The notes under the pieces: generated by a model
Told to the model about the DNA's origin: nothing
The model's input: the letters and a program-made list of their open reading frames with translations, nothing else
The model's database searches: none
NCBI GenBank assembly: GCA_035041965.1
Contig: JAPYMA010000912.1
Location: 62,001-126,000 of the forward strand
Direction of reading: 5' to 3'
DNA: 64,000 nucleotides
Source: Anisakis pegreffii
Taxonomy: Eukaryota; Nematoda; Chromadorea; Rhabditida; Anisakidae
Shown: positions 1-24,659 of the stretch, piece by piece
How the letters are laid out: every line of letters begins with the position of its first letter
Position numbering within the stretch: position 1 is the stretch's first letter
Translations under genes and position numbers: made by a program

Positions 1-854
1 AGCAACATCATCAAACACTACATAAATGAATGTGAAAGCTTCAGCATCATTCTATGTACATAGAGAAAAACGAACTAAACACGAATGAACAATAAATAAA
101 ACGTGATTGCTCTCTGAACAATTCTGATCAACTTCAGGTGGCTCGTAATTTGTTGCTTAATGATCAACGTGATTCTGCTGCTTATTAGAATTTTTCTCAA
201 AACTATTTTTACATTTTCGCTCATTCGAGATCCAAGATTTCTGAGCTACAAAACTCGAGATTTCACTAGGGATCCATCGTGAGGAAGTCATTTCAATTGT
301 ACGACAACATTAACAATAACAGTAACAGCAACGTGGTAGTAATAATAATAATAAGAATTGAAATATGCACAGCAGCATTTTATAGTGTCATTGCAAAAAC
401 AATAGTTTAAATCTAATCGAGAGTGGCAATGAGGCAACAAACTTTTGTTGAGCAGCATTTGTGAAACAGTTTGAAAATTCAATTGCATATTTTGACTGGA
501 TTTTGACTATTCTCCAAATATATTAAGACGAAACTCTCTCTTAACAGAGAAATCCTTCACGTTGCTCCAAATTCAAATCACAATCTATGCCAAGTTGAGC
601 ATGTTTCCATGAATGATTGCCATCTGACAATTGAGCACTCAAATGGTTCCAATAAATTTTAGTATCAGGTTTTTGAAGCAGTTCGTGGACTGAAATTCAA
701 GAATTGATAGCGCTTCTTCCTGAAAATGTTTCATTTTGTTGGTGAACGGGAAAGAAATTCGAATAAAATTCTGCAAAAACAATTGGAAATGAAATCGTCT
801 AGTGATGAAAGTTCGACAGATTGTGGACAAATGAACCGATACGTTGCAGAGGTC
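1..854. other. Left flank, 3' side of the kinase gene
   Basis: The stretch contains the presumed 3' UTR of the kinase gene; I see no AATAAA close after the stop on the minus strand and no other gene. Confidence 0.4.
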
Positions 855-10494
<9,640 letters not shown>

Positions 10495-11279
10495 CAATGG
10501 TTCTCACAGCGGGTGGAATTACCCATTTTGGGTAAGTTGTAGGTATCAAGGAGTCATGAAGGGGATCGGGAAATTAGTATTTTGTACAGTTGTTATGCCT
10601 AACAGGGTTTTCATTTGTTTTAGCAGGGTTTTCATTCTTTTCCTTGCTGCTACAATCGCTCTCATAGCTTTTATCACCAAAAGTGTTCTCTTCTGCTACT
10701 TTCTCACTCATTTCATTCAACGGTTAAAGTCAAATTCTCATTCTATCAAATATACTCTATAATTGATGATTTGACTACTGAACGTTGTTGAGCAATAATA
10801 TTCGATTGCTGTATTGTTGATTTCGGCTGTCAACACTCGTCAACGCATCCAGTAAACAGTATGTGCTACAGAATAAGAAATTGATTCTAACTGTGAAGTG
10901 AAATGAGATGAAGTGAATGAGAAAAACTCATCAAGAGAACGATACTTGCATGTGGTAGCTATGAGAGTGAATGCAACACGTCCGAAAAGAATGAGAATCC
11001 ATTTAAATCAGTTTAAAGTGAGCGTGTCATAGACAATAGCTTTTCATGCAATCATATTCGATTGCAATACTCTGGAACACAACGGTCCAGTTGTAAGAGA
11101 AGACCCAGTGATGTAAATTACCATCACGAACATGCAAATATGACTGAACTTAACGGTCATCTGAACATAACATGTGCGATTTCCATATTTAATAGGGAGG
11201 GGAGGGGGGAAGGAGTGGTAACGGTGACCTGCCAGACCATCAAAACGGGTAACGGAGCACCCGAACGTGAGAACCACTG
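10495..11279 (-). mobile_element. hAT-like non-autonomous MITE, copy 1 (785 bp)
   Basis: The ends are CAATGGTTCTCACAGCGGGT on the left and, inverted on the right, CAGTGGTTCTCACGTTCGGG. This is the CAGTGGTTCTCA-type terminus common in hAT transposons. The flanks carry TATTAATA (10487-10494) and TACTAATA (11280-11287), an 8-bp target duplication with one transition. It is inverted relative to the copies at 24660 and 49269 and shares their internal sequence. No transposase is encoded; open frames crossing it are chance or TIR translations. Confidence 0.85.
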
Positions 11280-12654
11280 TACTAATAGAACGTATCGATA
11301 CGTCGTAGCAGATCAGTATAAGAGCGCTTTCAAAATGTTGCTAGATGGTACATTCGAATCGATCCTTCGTTCATTAAATCCATTATATCATCTATTTAAA
11401 AATGTGAGAGAGGTTTACAACAACGAAATATTACACTGGCAAAACTTTTCAGTTTTTACAATTCGTGAAAATCGGCTGAAAATCTGCAAACATAATTGGG
11501 AGTTAAGGTGACAGAGTGAGAAGGAAACATTGACGATGCAAGCTGATAGTCGACTGAACTTTGAGTGTAGGTGATAAGTTGTTTGACAAAAGGATGAAAT
11601 CCCGAAAATATAGGATGGACGTGCAGTGTTGTGCATTTGGAACTGAAATGAATCATCGGACGTCGAGAGAGATAACTTTTAAAATGATTGATTGCTATTG
11701 CGATTGAGTTTGATTCAAGAAACTGCTATTGAATCAAGATTAAGCACATCTACAAGTTACTATGAATGTGCTCAGAACCAATGCACTGCTAGCCGAGTTG
11801 TCGACGAGGAATTCATTCGAAACAACTGTTTGTGTTATTAGTGCCACGATTGCATTCGTTTCATTTTTTTTGCGCATCTCATCAGTTCGAACACATGATT
11901 GCTCAAAGTTCGAAAGTTTCTATTAATTATACTTCAAAATAATCTTCAAACTATAAAGTATCCCCCGCAACATGATCACTATGCAGTGAATCAGCTGTGC
12001 CAAGAAAACATCGCTGATACTCATCATGTTCGCATACCGACACTTGAAATACACGCCAACCATTCGAAAGCCGTTCACACCTCAATAGCAAATGAATTCG
12101 ATACTTCAATTAGTTTGTACTTTTTTGAGCATAAAACTATGCGTCTTTATCTATGCATATCGATATCACGGCAGATCACGTGATCTTCAAAAGCAGTCAT
12201 AGAACGATATCAGTCATATAGTCTCGAAAATGTTCTCGAGAATTCTAAATGATGAAAGGTTATCATGAGATTCAACAGAACTTCTCAAGAACACATACTT
12301 CTCAAGAAGGTGAATATTTTTAATGATGTTCGGAAGATATATATGCAAAGGAACGATCCATGTTAACTATAAGATCGAACAACGTTCATTTTCTTCGAGA
12401 TACGAGAATACTTCATTCGAAACATTTGATACAATAAATTCAATGTGAACATCCACTTTTGCATCGTTTTCTGTGGATAATGGCGACAGCACGTTGCCAT
12501 ATCTGATCTTTCAAAAGTACATATCCGGTTACCAACGAAACAAAAGAACACCTACAATGTAAACCTACGAAGAGATAAACTCGTGAGCAAATAATATCTT
12601 AGACAACTATGCACAATGCAAAATTCCTCAATGAACAGTATTTCCATGGAATTT

Positions 12655-12676
12655 CACACACACACACACACACACA
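12655..12676. repeat. (CA)11 microsatellite
   Basis: This is an uninterrupted run of 11 CA dinucleotides in intergenic sequence. Confidence 0.95.
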
Positions 12677-15600
12677 TAACATCAACAAACGATCACAATA
12701 ATGAAATGCAGCTCAAGATGCACTATGAATCAGCTAGCTGAACGCAGACTGAGAACGCTTCTAAGTTTCACCACAAAACCCATTTACTGAAAAACTATCC
12801 GGCTGATAAATTTGTAAATTCGTACGATACGGATACAATTTAGTGAGTTATCGAATACTGCTGAGAAACGAGATCATCAACAATGTCTGATATAAAGACA
12901 TCAGACTATAAATGTAAGACAGGTGGTTTGATACCACATGAATGAAATCAATCGTAGAATTTAAATGAGTGACAACTATAAAGATTGTTTATTGTCAGAA
13001 GATCGAACTCGGCTGCTCTAACCTCGAATCAGATAATCTAAGACGCCTTTCGATGATATCAAAATGGAGAAAAATCCACTCAAGACGTTCAGTAGGAAGA
13101 AATGACTACTTGTGCTCACGATAACTTCTGCTTGATATGAACTCGAAAACGATTGAGCATCAAATCATTCTGAAAATTCAATGAGGCTGTCTCCATAGAA
13201 ATACGGCGGCGCTAAGTGACAATCGCAAACGTCTAGTGAAGAGTGAGAAGTGGGTATAGATGAACTGGATTAAGTGTTTTGTCGTTGGATCGTTCGAGAG
13301 TGGGTGAATGATTGATTACACAAACAAAATGTAAACATTCATCTCGTTACCAGGTAGTTTCATAATGCATCAAATATCCTTTAACGTTCCGATTCGAACC
13401 AACACAAATTAGTACATGATGTCCGAATGGCACATCCACATGCATCTGTATTATAACCGATAAAATATATGCGATCATCGGCAAAATATTCGAAGAAAAA
13501 AGCCGATTCGCAACTGAGAAATGTGCTTTAATGAAGAGCGAACTAAAGGTGTGAGCGTTCAGTACGCGCCGCTCAATGTAGCATTTGCAGCGGATGCTTT
13601 AAGTGTTAAGTTCCAGGATCTTAAGCTCACTCTCAACACTGCACAAACTGCAGCACAGTGATCCATTCAACAACCGGCTAGCTCACGTAGGTGGATCACT
13701 AACACTAAGTAAATGTACTCGACGATGAGAGAGTGGCTGCTTGAAAGAATTGCTGATGGATTTTCAATTAATAACTTGCGAAAAGATCTCGTACTATTGG
13801 AGAAATATGACTCTTCGGGCATGTGACTGACTGCACAGAAACATGAGAACGATTCTGCTCGTATGCTTTTGAGGACCTTCTGCGGAATCTAATCCATTTA
13901 GCACACAGCGCTTCGTAGCTGATGTTTCTATTTGAAATAACGACCAGTGGTTACTTTATGAACATACTTTCATTGATATTATATTGGAATATTGTGGAAT
14001 ATTTTTGAATGAGATCGCTCGAACCTATCTAAAAACCGCCTTTACTCAATCCTGTTCTACGAGCACATGGTCGTTTTGCAAAAAAAAACAGATGTAAAAA
14101 GCTGATCGCATCTGAAATGTGAATGATGGTACAGTGTAATCCAGGCAAGTACGAAAGGATGATTGATCAAAACGTATAAACGTAATCGTAATCGGTTTTA
14201 TCCCATCATCCAATTATTTGTGCAGATTATTCCAAAAGCAATCTCACAACTGGTTCACACCAATAATCCATCAAATTGTGTTCGTTCACTATACCTCTTA
14301 CTCAAAACATCACAATTTCCGTCCCATCGACGGGGTTCATCACATTAAATGAATCTTTGCAAAGTCTCCTCAATAATAGCATTTCTCTGTGCCAAATTAG
14401 TGCACATTATGTGTTTCCGTCAGAACTGAATCGTGAAACCATCACATTTAGTCACTGAATCAACTGATTAAGTCGCATTGGCGTTACGCGAGCTGAACCT
14501 GAAGACAACGGGAAAAAATGTATCGTCAAGAGATATTTTTGAAATGGCAATTAAGTAAATCTCACGATCAATGAATATGACCATGAGATGTTGAATCGGT
14601 TCTGATCGACCGACAATGCAATCACAAACGAACGTTTGAACAATTATCAACTAAAAATTTTGAGAATAGAACACCATTTTACAACTGCAGCAAGGTAGTG
14701 GACATAGCTACATGCTGAGTTCGCTGAAAGTTTCTTGCAATGCTAAGAAATTCGTATAGAGATAGTGCCATTCAGCAGTGAGGAGAAACGTTTAGAAATT
14801 CCAAATTGTTGGCTGAATCAAAAGAAAAAGTAAAGAAAATCCAACCATACGAATGCAACATTTCAATTCATTGCGTGTGCATTTTGTGTGCGAAAATTTT
14901 GTTTTCGACGAGTTCGGATTATAGCGAGAACAAAAATCGAGATTTTCACATCTCTTTGGCATAGGCAGCTTGAAGATGAACTAAGAATGGAGTTTTTTTG
15001 GTTTCATTATAAATGTCAATACGAAAAAACAAGAGTTTTTACCAACTTCGTTCTGATCGACGAAAGTGATCCATTTGTATGCGCAACAAAGCGCTAGCAA
15101 TGAACATTTTTGTGTTGAACGCACATCAAGAATGCAAATCAAGCGGAACGGATGCGAGGAAACTTATTCAGAGGAAAATGATGGCATTCAAATTGATGGG
15201 AGGAAGCACTCGGTAATAGGATAGAGAAACTGCTAATTTCGAGATGATTTGCTCAATCAAACAAACGACGAAGGTCGCCGATTCGACCGCAATCGGAAGC
15301 GAAGCGCATTTCGTTGCCGAGAAATTATGCAGTTACGTTAGCACTGGACAACGAAATGAACTGCGTTAATGACGAAAATATCGCTACGTACTTCGAAATA
15401 CTTTTAACTTTCAATATCTGACAAGGAAATTAAGCAGAAGCATTTCATCTAAGACTTGATTATTCCGTCAAATCCTTTCCGTCGAAAGATTTAGTTGAAT
15501 GGCCACCAATAGTGCACTATAGTGCGTTGAATGCGCCATCAATAAAATTTAGTTGAATGCGCTCGAGTTTGAGAATTGGAGCGTGGAGCGGGCCATCCTG

Positions 15601-16224
15601 AGGAGGGCCAATCAGTTTATGAATTCTAGCATGATCTTATTCGAAAAACAAATAAATACTCATTTTTTGTGAATGAATACTCATTTTTTGGTCATACAAT
15701 TAATCATCTCACTAGCAAATGAACAGAAATTGTGTTGAGACCGAATAACCATCGCATAACGGTCATTCTGCATATACATATATACCCATGACCTACATAG
15801 ACGAGTCAAATATGTTAATGATATGACTGACTGATGGGGACTCACGATCAGTTGAAAACGAAACTCATAAAATATTATTAATGTTTTTCGTCAACATACC
15901 GCAGAGATATGATTGACAGCATACTCAAACATACTCTCCAATTACATTATTCATCAATTTCCAGTAATAACAATAAGGAATACGAAAACAATACATCGGT
16001 CAGCCACCAACCAATAAAGCGTTGAATTCATAATCATAATGCATTCGATTGTTCTTTGTGTAAATACTTGAATAATAATCACATAATGTTTGGGTGCCTT
16101 CAGTTTTCATTACACGCGTCCATATTCAGCAGCAACAATAGAGCTGGTGATACAATTAGTTATTTTATTCAAACAACATCTGAATCTATAGAATCTTTAG
16201 AATTAAAGTGGTACGAAGATCGGG

Positions 16225-16341
16225 AAATTTCGGGGTCCCCGTCTCTCAATTCCGTCCCTCCTGTCCCGACTTTTTTCGAGCCAACGATATTTTCGGGGTC
16301 CCCAACTACAAAATTTCGTCGCCGACTTTTTTTCCGTCCCT
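16225..16341. repeat. Imperfect direct repeat with TTCGGGGTCCCC
   Basis: Two adjacent blocks of about 60 bp each contain TTCGGGGTCCCC, then a C/T-rich stretch with CGACTTTTTT and CCGTCCC. They overlap two open frames that have no recognisable homology, so I treat the frames as products of the repeat. Confidence 0.4.
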
Positions 16342-19300
16342 GCACCACACTAGAATGAACATCATGAAAATGGACCGGAGAATTAATTCGAATTTCAATA
16401 TAGATTTCATAGAGGATTTCAAAAACTGCTCTAAAAGTCAGTCAAATGGAACGCAAATTGGCCATTCAATTGCACACTGCATTGAGTGTTCCATCACCAG
16501 TCGTCCCAATCTACTCTGATCCGCTCCAAGAGTTGTTCCACGACACACTGTAATCAAGTTGAGGCTTCATACAATTGCTCATTTCTGACCCATTCATTCG
16601 TTTCGAATGTCATACGCACGAACGATTCATCGACCGTTGACGACGCTTTCAGCAGTTTGATAACATTTCCTCCGAAAATGCCAATGAATCTCTCTATTTC
16701 GTCACAATATCCCCGCAAATTGCTCGTTTCGTTGAGTTCAGCAGTGGAGAATGCCTAGTTCGGGTTACACAAATATACATTTAATCAATTGCCAGCAGTT
16801 CTTTGTTCGGTCCTTTCGCGTTTTCGTTCTTAAGTTCCTTACTTCCGGTTCCTTCGGGATTACTGGCAAAACGAACATAACACGAGACTTTCCACGATTG
16901 AAACCATAGAGAACACTAATACCACCACAGGCTATATAGTCAACAAACTAAAGTGCTAAACTCATTTAAGCACAGTTGGAGTCAGGTTAAGTGTGTCATA
17001 ACCACTAGAGTATTACGTCGAGAAACGTTTCACAAAAGATTTTCCTTCCATCCATTCTTCTCAGTCAATTACCTAATTCGACGAGCTGTTTACGTCGTGT
17101 AGCTGTGTCCCTCTCTGGATGCGTTCATTAGTGCGAAATTTTTTCGCGTTTATAAACTGAGTTGAAAAACATGATTTGAGAGAAAATGATATGAAAATAA
17201 CAATAAACAAAAACACGAAAACACCTCGAAGATCTCGTGAGTTGGCTTGGCTTCGTATTGACTTCGAAGCGTATAGAATGTCTTCGTTGTGAACTTCAAT
17301 AACATCCGAGTAAGTTTTCATTCTGACAATGAGGCATTTTTTCAGAGCAATGTCAAATTCTAATTACATACTTCAAAATTATTCGAACGTCGCCGTTGAT
17401 TTGATTCAATTTCAATTTCCCGTATTGGTTTTACGGCTTCTACGTAATATCGTTAAAGGAAAGAACACATCAAAAGTTCTTTTCATTTTATCTCCAATAA
17501 GCAGAATGCGACTCCTTAATAAAGCCTAAGCAATTATGGCTGATCAAAGTTGTGTGTCACCAGCAGCATACCAGCAATCGGATTTAGTGTGCTTCACGGG
17601 ATATATTACTCTGTCTTATAAACGAATCGGCATTTTTCCGTGTTTTGCATCACTTCTTCGATCAGTCATTCATAACGGTGTTTTATATGTGTGTGTATGC
17701 TCGATTTCACTTTTCATTTCCCAGCTGAGTGAATTATTCATTAGGGAAAAGAGAGTGGAAATGCGAGAAATGATGAAAGTTTAACGAATGTTCAACTGGC
17801 AGTTAGTGAAAACGAATGCGATATATAATGATTGGTGTCACGAAATCGACTGTCTTCATTCAAGCATAAGCAAAGACGAATGAATAGTGCATGAATGTAA
17901 ATCCGCTCAGGACATTCGAATTATTCAATGCAGTCGCACTACTTCACGCAATAATGATATCTGAATGCAATTTAAGAGCGTCGAAAGAAACTCAAGACTT
18001 GCGTTGAACATTTGAAAACAACTCATTATCAGCGAAGTGGAAATATTTTCATATTTTCAAGGATTCAGAACGGATACCACACAACGATCAACATCAAAAC
18101 CCTTCAAAATATTATCGATTGATCGAACAGCAACATGTGATTGATCTCTGGGATCAATCACTCATGCTGACACTGACGATGAGATTATCATAACAGCCGT
18201 TCGTTCACTCGATGGTGGCTTATTCAAAGTTGACGTGTGATAAACAGAAGGACTGAGGCAGAACAGGTTGATAATAATAGTAGTAAGAAATTTGCCATCG
18301 TTCACAATAACGACACCAAGAACGAGCTCTCAAAGGCGTGCTAACAGCTTCTTTAAATAACCGCAACCATTTTAAGGAAAGTTTAGTCTGTTGACGGCAA
18401 AAACAACAACGATGTTTACGACTGGTGAACGGTAAATGCGTGCTTGAGACTAATTAATAGTTCCAATTAACGAACCTCTTAGATAAACGAAAAAATTAAC
18501 AACTGCGTGATTCAGGTGAATGCGATATTTTCGGTAAACAAACAAGTTAACGTGAGCGTGATTCGAGTGAATATAATATCACTCATTGATGGCAATGTAA
18601 AACTAATGAATAATGAGCATACTCGATTCACAGTTTATGTATTTCTGTGTTTTCGTCATATCGCATTACTTGAACAGCTAGACGGCTACAATCGCAAGGA
18701 TGTTTGATACCGAATTATCAGCTTTAAATGAAAGCATGGTCAGTTTCAAGCAATGCTAATTGCCTAGCTGGAATATGGGCGAAAGTAACAAGACAATCAG
18801 TCATCGTTTTCATGTGGTCATTCATGGAACCATAATTATTATCACGTCCATCTATAGGTGAAGTTGAATTGATAAACGCTTCCATCATCGAAAATGAATA
18901 AGGGGTAATTAGAAACCCAATAGCGTTCTTTTCTTTTCTAGGCGATCTGAGGATGGGAAAATGCCCTCAGATTAATTGAATCCAACAAATTGCTTGTAAA
19001 TCACCGGAATTCGAAAATATTCTCGTTAGCCATGATCAACACGGATTGAACTGGTATGAACGAAAAATGTGAATTTGATCAGGTGATCAAAATGTTATGA
19101 ATTGAATGAATGTGGAAATGAGCAATAATAACTGGAGAGGATCTCGTTAAAACGTGACAGATGAATGATCGCGAAATCTGACCGGAGTCGAGAAGTACGA
19201 GAACGAAGCACTACTGGTGGGCAGTAGTCAAAAGTGTCGAGGTGACGCGATGGGAGGGATTGGATGAATCAGATGAATTGAATAAATTGGATATATCAAT

Positions 19301-19479
19301 CGGTGAAGTGATGTGTACTGAACGGGGAAAGACAGACGACATTCTAGATCAAGAGAGTAGAGATGGAGTAGTACGAGACGGTGCAAGAGGATGCACTGAG
19401 ATCAACGGATTTAGCGTGGTGGCTATAGCGAATTGGATGGACTCATTAGTGATGCGGTAAAGGGAAGAAGCCAGCCAGC

Positions 19480-19516
19480 AATAACAACAATCATAACAAC
19501 AACAACAACAATAATA
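19480..19516. repeat. AAC-rich simple repeat
   Basis: This is a run of AAC triplets with small interruptions, in gene-poor sequence. Confidence 0.7.
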
Positions 19517-22500
19517 TAGTGTGGTATATTAACTGTTATCCTCGAGCTGCAAAACGGCTGTAGCATCTACCAAAAGATTATTCATCTAACTTGCATTATT
19601 AGCACATTGCTTTGCCAGTGTCAGCGCATTAGTTTGGTTGGTTGCTTAGGGTTTAAGTTGTTTAATATCAGTGTGATATTATCGATTCATTCATTTTATT
19701 AGGTCACGAGAACGTCTGAAAAACTCGGAAATGCACTGAATAATATTAGGCTTATCTACCTCCGAGTAGTCTTTCGTATAGCTGAGTGAACAACAGCGAA
19801 ATTCACCAATAGATTGTTTGTGATGGATGGGCCTTCACAATACTTCAGCATCTTCAATTTTCAATGTTCATTTAGCTCTCATTATCGACTCGCTCAGCGA
19901 TTTTTTGACATTCATCTGCTCGGTTGTACGGACTAGCACGAAATAGATTGCTTTGTTGATCATTTAAGCATTATCACTTGCCGAAATGACTGGGCCAAGC
20001 TCGATGTTATCATCTGCATTTTGCATTCGAAGAAGAAGACGCATTCGAAGAAGCACGGAACCGAACTGAACGAATGTTAATGAGCTGTTCAGAAAAAATA
20101 ATTGCAATTTCCAGCCACATTTATTTATCCTTCTATGAAATATTGCGCTCAGTCTCAGTTGGATACGAATTCCTCGGCGTTAATTGAATTTCGGAGTGTA
20201 CAAGAAAAAACCCAAAAACAAGTGAGATAAAGTGCGAGAAGATGCAATGAAACACATTTTTTTGTTCTGAATAAATTGCAGCGGATGACGAAGATCGATC
20301 GTCTTTTAGGAAGACGAAATTGAATGCAACCAACTCTTAAATATTGCAAATTGCATACGAGTGATCACAGAGGAAAAGCGCTCATTGCAGTTGAAGAACG
20401 CATTCGTCATCGAATTGATGAGTATATGCGAGTCACTTCAGCCGAAAAACAATATGATTTCATTTCTCAATTTTCTTGAGTTCTACGATGAAAACATTCA
20501 CGTCAAACACGTCAGATTCGTCAACTCTGCAATGGTGCAATTTCAAAATTTCTCACCAAATCCAAATGCACAATGGGAAACCAAATGACGTATTTATGGG
20601 AAACCAACTGACGTATTTATTATGAGAGCGCACCGATCTGATTGCACATGCAAATATCGTAATGTCCACTACAAAAGTGAGCACCCAAACGAATGTGACT
20701 AAAAAAGGGAATTTAATGTGAAAAAAACGCGAGAGTTGCTTGCTTTTGGGTACTGCCATACGATTTAAAGTGCATCATCAAAAAGATTCGAGATGAAAGG
20801 CTGGCTGTTCTGATGGATCGAAAGCGTGATGTGTCCATGGTCATATACCAGCACTTTGCTGGAAGGAATCAATCAGATTATTGAAAAAGAAATAGGCGAT
20901 ATGGTTAATCCAGCGAATCGGATCCTCGGCACACAATGTTGACAAATGAGTTCTCATGCGTAGCAACGAAATTTGCGTTTTCTTAAGATGGCATTTGCTC
21001 GTTTGTTGCCATAATCCCTTTAGAATTGACTTATTCGGAAATTTCGTTTGCCTTATGGATCGTTTATCCACTCATTCGTTTCACGATGGCTTCATTGTGG
21101 AAAATCTGAAACACTTTTGTAACACATCTCTCAGAATGACAGTTTCGAACGAGGAAATTCTCTTGTTTGTGATCCAGTTGAGGGGATATTAATACAAGAG
21201 GAAATCAAATTATAGTACTACATGATAATATGATCAATCACAGTCATGAGTCGAGCAAAATGTGCCGAAATTTCCCTTCGCAAGAATGGAATCTCTTCGT
21301 GAAGAAGAGTTTTTGGATCACTGAACTTCAAAAACCGGTGACTTTGTGGGGGAAATCCATCAACGAGGAAATCCATTCCGATGATCAGACTCGTTTTCTT
21401 GGAGGTGAGTTGTCTAGACACTCATTTCATCATTAAATTTTAACATGAGAAAATGTGCGGCCGACATCATGATAGCATAAAGTACGTCAACAGGTTCAGA
21501 AATTCAGCACTTAAAATGTCCTCCGTAGAAAATCCGCAAAAAAATGTTAGAAATTTTGCAATTAAGACGAGTGGATAATTCGGAGCACTTCAGTTAAGTG
21601 CATTCATAATAATTATCAAGAAGAAAAAACGACCATTGAAGGTAGTCGTCTGTCACGTTGACAAGTGATGAGGAATGGAAAATTAAGTGATCCATGATCA
21701 AGTTTTACTGAATTGAGGAAGCGACTGGAAAAACTTGTCAATGTCTCAGTATCCTATAATAAAATAATATGTCATATTGAGTTATCATGTAAGACTATTA
21801 CGCTACGGCTATCGAGAGAATACACATCGCGTTCAGCGTTGTAGCCGAAAGTGCAGCAGATTTCAAAGCATTCGATTTGCAGCGCAAAACGGGTGGAAAA
21901 TTGGACACTTCAATAGGATCGACTTGAATGCATAAAAAGTGCTTCAAAGTGTGATAGAATTTGCTCATTTTTGCAATCGTTTCGCCCAACTAGCTAGCAG
22001 CTATATTGAATATGCTCACTTGGATTGACAATAAGAAATAATGAACTCTCTTGGGAGACACACGGACGTATGACATTCAAAGCACAACACCACTAGTGAA
22101 TATCCTTTCACTGCTTCGTTCGTTCGGTTCATTTGAAACGATCGCATTTGAGGATGGATGCACGTAAGCGTGAGCATATCATAAATAATCATTCCATATA
22201 TCTTTCATGCTGATTGAAACGGTTTCTTGTCGAGTCGAAAGGTTTCATTTTATCACACTTAAGAAAAATCCAAACAACAAGAATTGTACTTCAATTTAAA
22301 TTCGAAAAATTCTTCCACTTTTCCACAATGGAACCGTTTACACCGTTCGACGCTTGCCGTGTACAGCGAAAACGCCCTCTAAAATATTCTCAACAAACTC
22401 AACCTGAAGGTCATGAATATCTTGATTCTGTGAACATGAAAATGACTGCATGACACTAAAAAACACAGGAAATTTGCTATGTACCATCTGTTCAGAACGG

Positions 22501-24659
22501 AACCTTACTATTATGAAAAGTAATCCATCTTATGACTCGTTTATTCGTTGGAAATTTAGCGAAGAATGAGAACTGGAAACATGTTTTGGCCTGTGGAATA
22601 ATGCTCAATTACGGCCTATCTAAGGATGATAAAACAACAGAACGATCAAAATAAAAAGCGAAAAGGATTTGCATATTGGATCAAATTGAGTATATAGAGA
22701 ATATGAAAGTGTTAGCACCAATATAATACTCAACCATCAACTCTCTATATTGTTATGGCTGACACTTCACTTTGCCCAGTTTGGTCACCACCAACGCTAG
22801 CCGGTACTGCTGACCAACTAACGAGCCCAATCCAGATAAACATTTATATGCGTAGAGTGTGGAATAGCTGAACGAGGAAGCACTTTCGCATGTCCCTTGA
22901 ATGCATTATATTCACTCATTCGTTCACATCATCATGTATTCAGAGCACCGAAATGATTGCGAATAAGCTGGAAGAAGAAGAAGATGCGTGATGAATAGTC
23001 AATGCCAGAGTTGCTCAAATTTCCACTTGGCTGTGCATAGCAACTAAGTTGGGATGGGATGCGATATGCGAGTGAAATGTGCAGGAGAACGAGATGAGCT
23101 CAAGATGGAATTAGGAGAATATGTGAGGATAGAGGATGGAAGAGACTGGAGCAGACTGGTTGCTGGCCCTAGACTGAGTTCAAGAACCTAGCAAAAACAT
23201 CAAAATAGTTAGCAACAACATTTGACAATAACAACAGCGTCTTTTACATCAAATGTAAAAGTTCAGTGATCAACTGTTCAGTTTACAGCTGCTGCTAACG
23301 AAGTAAAGCAATGTTGAGTAGAAAGCTGAAGATCGATCGGTCAGTGTGTATTCCACTAATGATGGATCGATATCGACTTGAAGCAAGACAATAGCTGATT
23401 GATCAGTGCCTAAAAAAAGTTAACGGTTTGCCGGAGATAATGTGTTCGAATACTGAGGAACAAGCATTCGACACTGAGCTGATTGGAAGCCTGCTTGTGC
23501 TATCCAAACGAGACCGGTGTGAATGTACGAGAGTAAACTCGATCCACGTTTAGAACATCTGCAATATTCACCCAGCAATTGCAGATTTTGCATTGAAAAT
23601 CTCCGGATCAACCCACAGTGTTCAGAAGACATTCATTAATAGAAGTAGTTTGATGTGTTCATATACGATCATATAATTTACCATCTCATCACTCTCAAGT
23701 CATATTACGAGCACGCACACACTCTCACTCTCATAAGCACCATCCATCTGCCCAACTCTGCAAATGCCTGAATCTTGTCTCGTTTCATTTTACGGCCAAT
23801 AAATTCAGCTCCCATAGCAACCGCCAGCCCGACAGCGTTCTATCATTCGAAGGTTCATTCGTTCGTCAGTCGTTCTAAATGTGTGTGACTCGTTTGATTA
23901 ATGATGTCGAATGCAAATGTAGGCACATAATGATTATCAATATATTCCATTTTCGGGATGTGCCGATTCACCGATGAATCACAACCAAAACGCTTTCAAC
24001 ATCATTATCCAAATTCTCATAATTAGTATCATTATCTTAATTAAATGATCAACGCACTTCTTCTGGCCTCATTAAAAACCAAAAAAAACAAGCCCAATCG
24101 CACATATGTTTTAAGGATAATAAACTAATCGGATACGACGACCTCGTACTCTAATCCAATGCACTGATCGATGTTTTTTGAGTCATCTTCTTGTCTTCAT
24201 CGCAAATACGGATGCAGCTCTCTTCGTCCCTAATTACCAATCATCCTTTGTAGTCGTGGTTGGATTTCAAGACGACCTAAGCTGTAAAATGGCTCTTCAA
24301 CAGCGAGGAGTGGTTTTGTGGTTGGGACGAATCGATTCGGAATTGAAATTTGTTTCTAAATTGCGCGTAAGGAATATGGTGCTGATTGATGTTTGATGAC
24401 TTAGCAAACATCTGAAGAGATGAATTTGAATGAATGAAATGATGGGGAACTCATCGAGTAATCACGCCTAGATCGAATTTCGTTTTAGTCGGATTAGCAA
24501 AGAAAACATCTGTATTTGGGTGATTACTGTGATTAAGTCGTTTGATTGCGTCGTTTGATCTCGTAATAATGATCTCACAATACGGAAAGAGCGTTTTTGC
24601 ACTATCAATGAGTCTAATCGCTTGCCGTATGCAATTACCGGTATTTGAAGCATATAAAC

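Larger units (their letters stand above)
11280..24659. other. Gene-poor interval (about 13 kb)
   Basis: I found no exon with recognisable homology on either strand. It holds a (CA)11 run (12655-12676), an AAC-rich tract (about 19480-19516) and a duplicated TTCGGGGTCCCC motif near 16228 and 16291. A few short open frames have plausible splice borders (for example plus strand ending at a GTGAGT near 21404, and around 22329-22453), but they do not assemble into a family I recognise and could be chance. Confidence 0.4.

Noticed and set aside
11062..11511. 149-codon plus-strand open frame
   Set aside because: Its first half is MITE copy 1 including the terminal repeat, and the rest has no homology or splice partners.
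22329..22453. Short plus-strand frame starting at an ATG (MEPFTPFDACRV...) and a minus-strand frame with good splice borders over the same bases
   Set aside because: The two strands compete, neither has a recognised homologue, and neither joins to a neighbouring gene.
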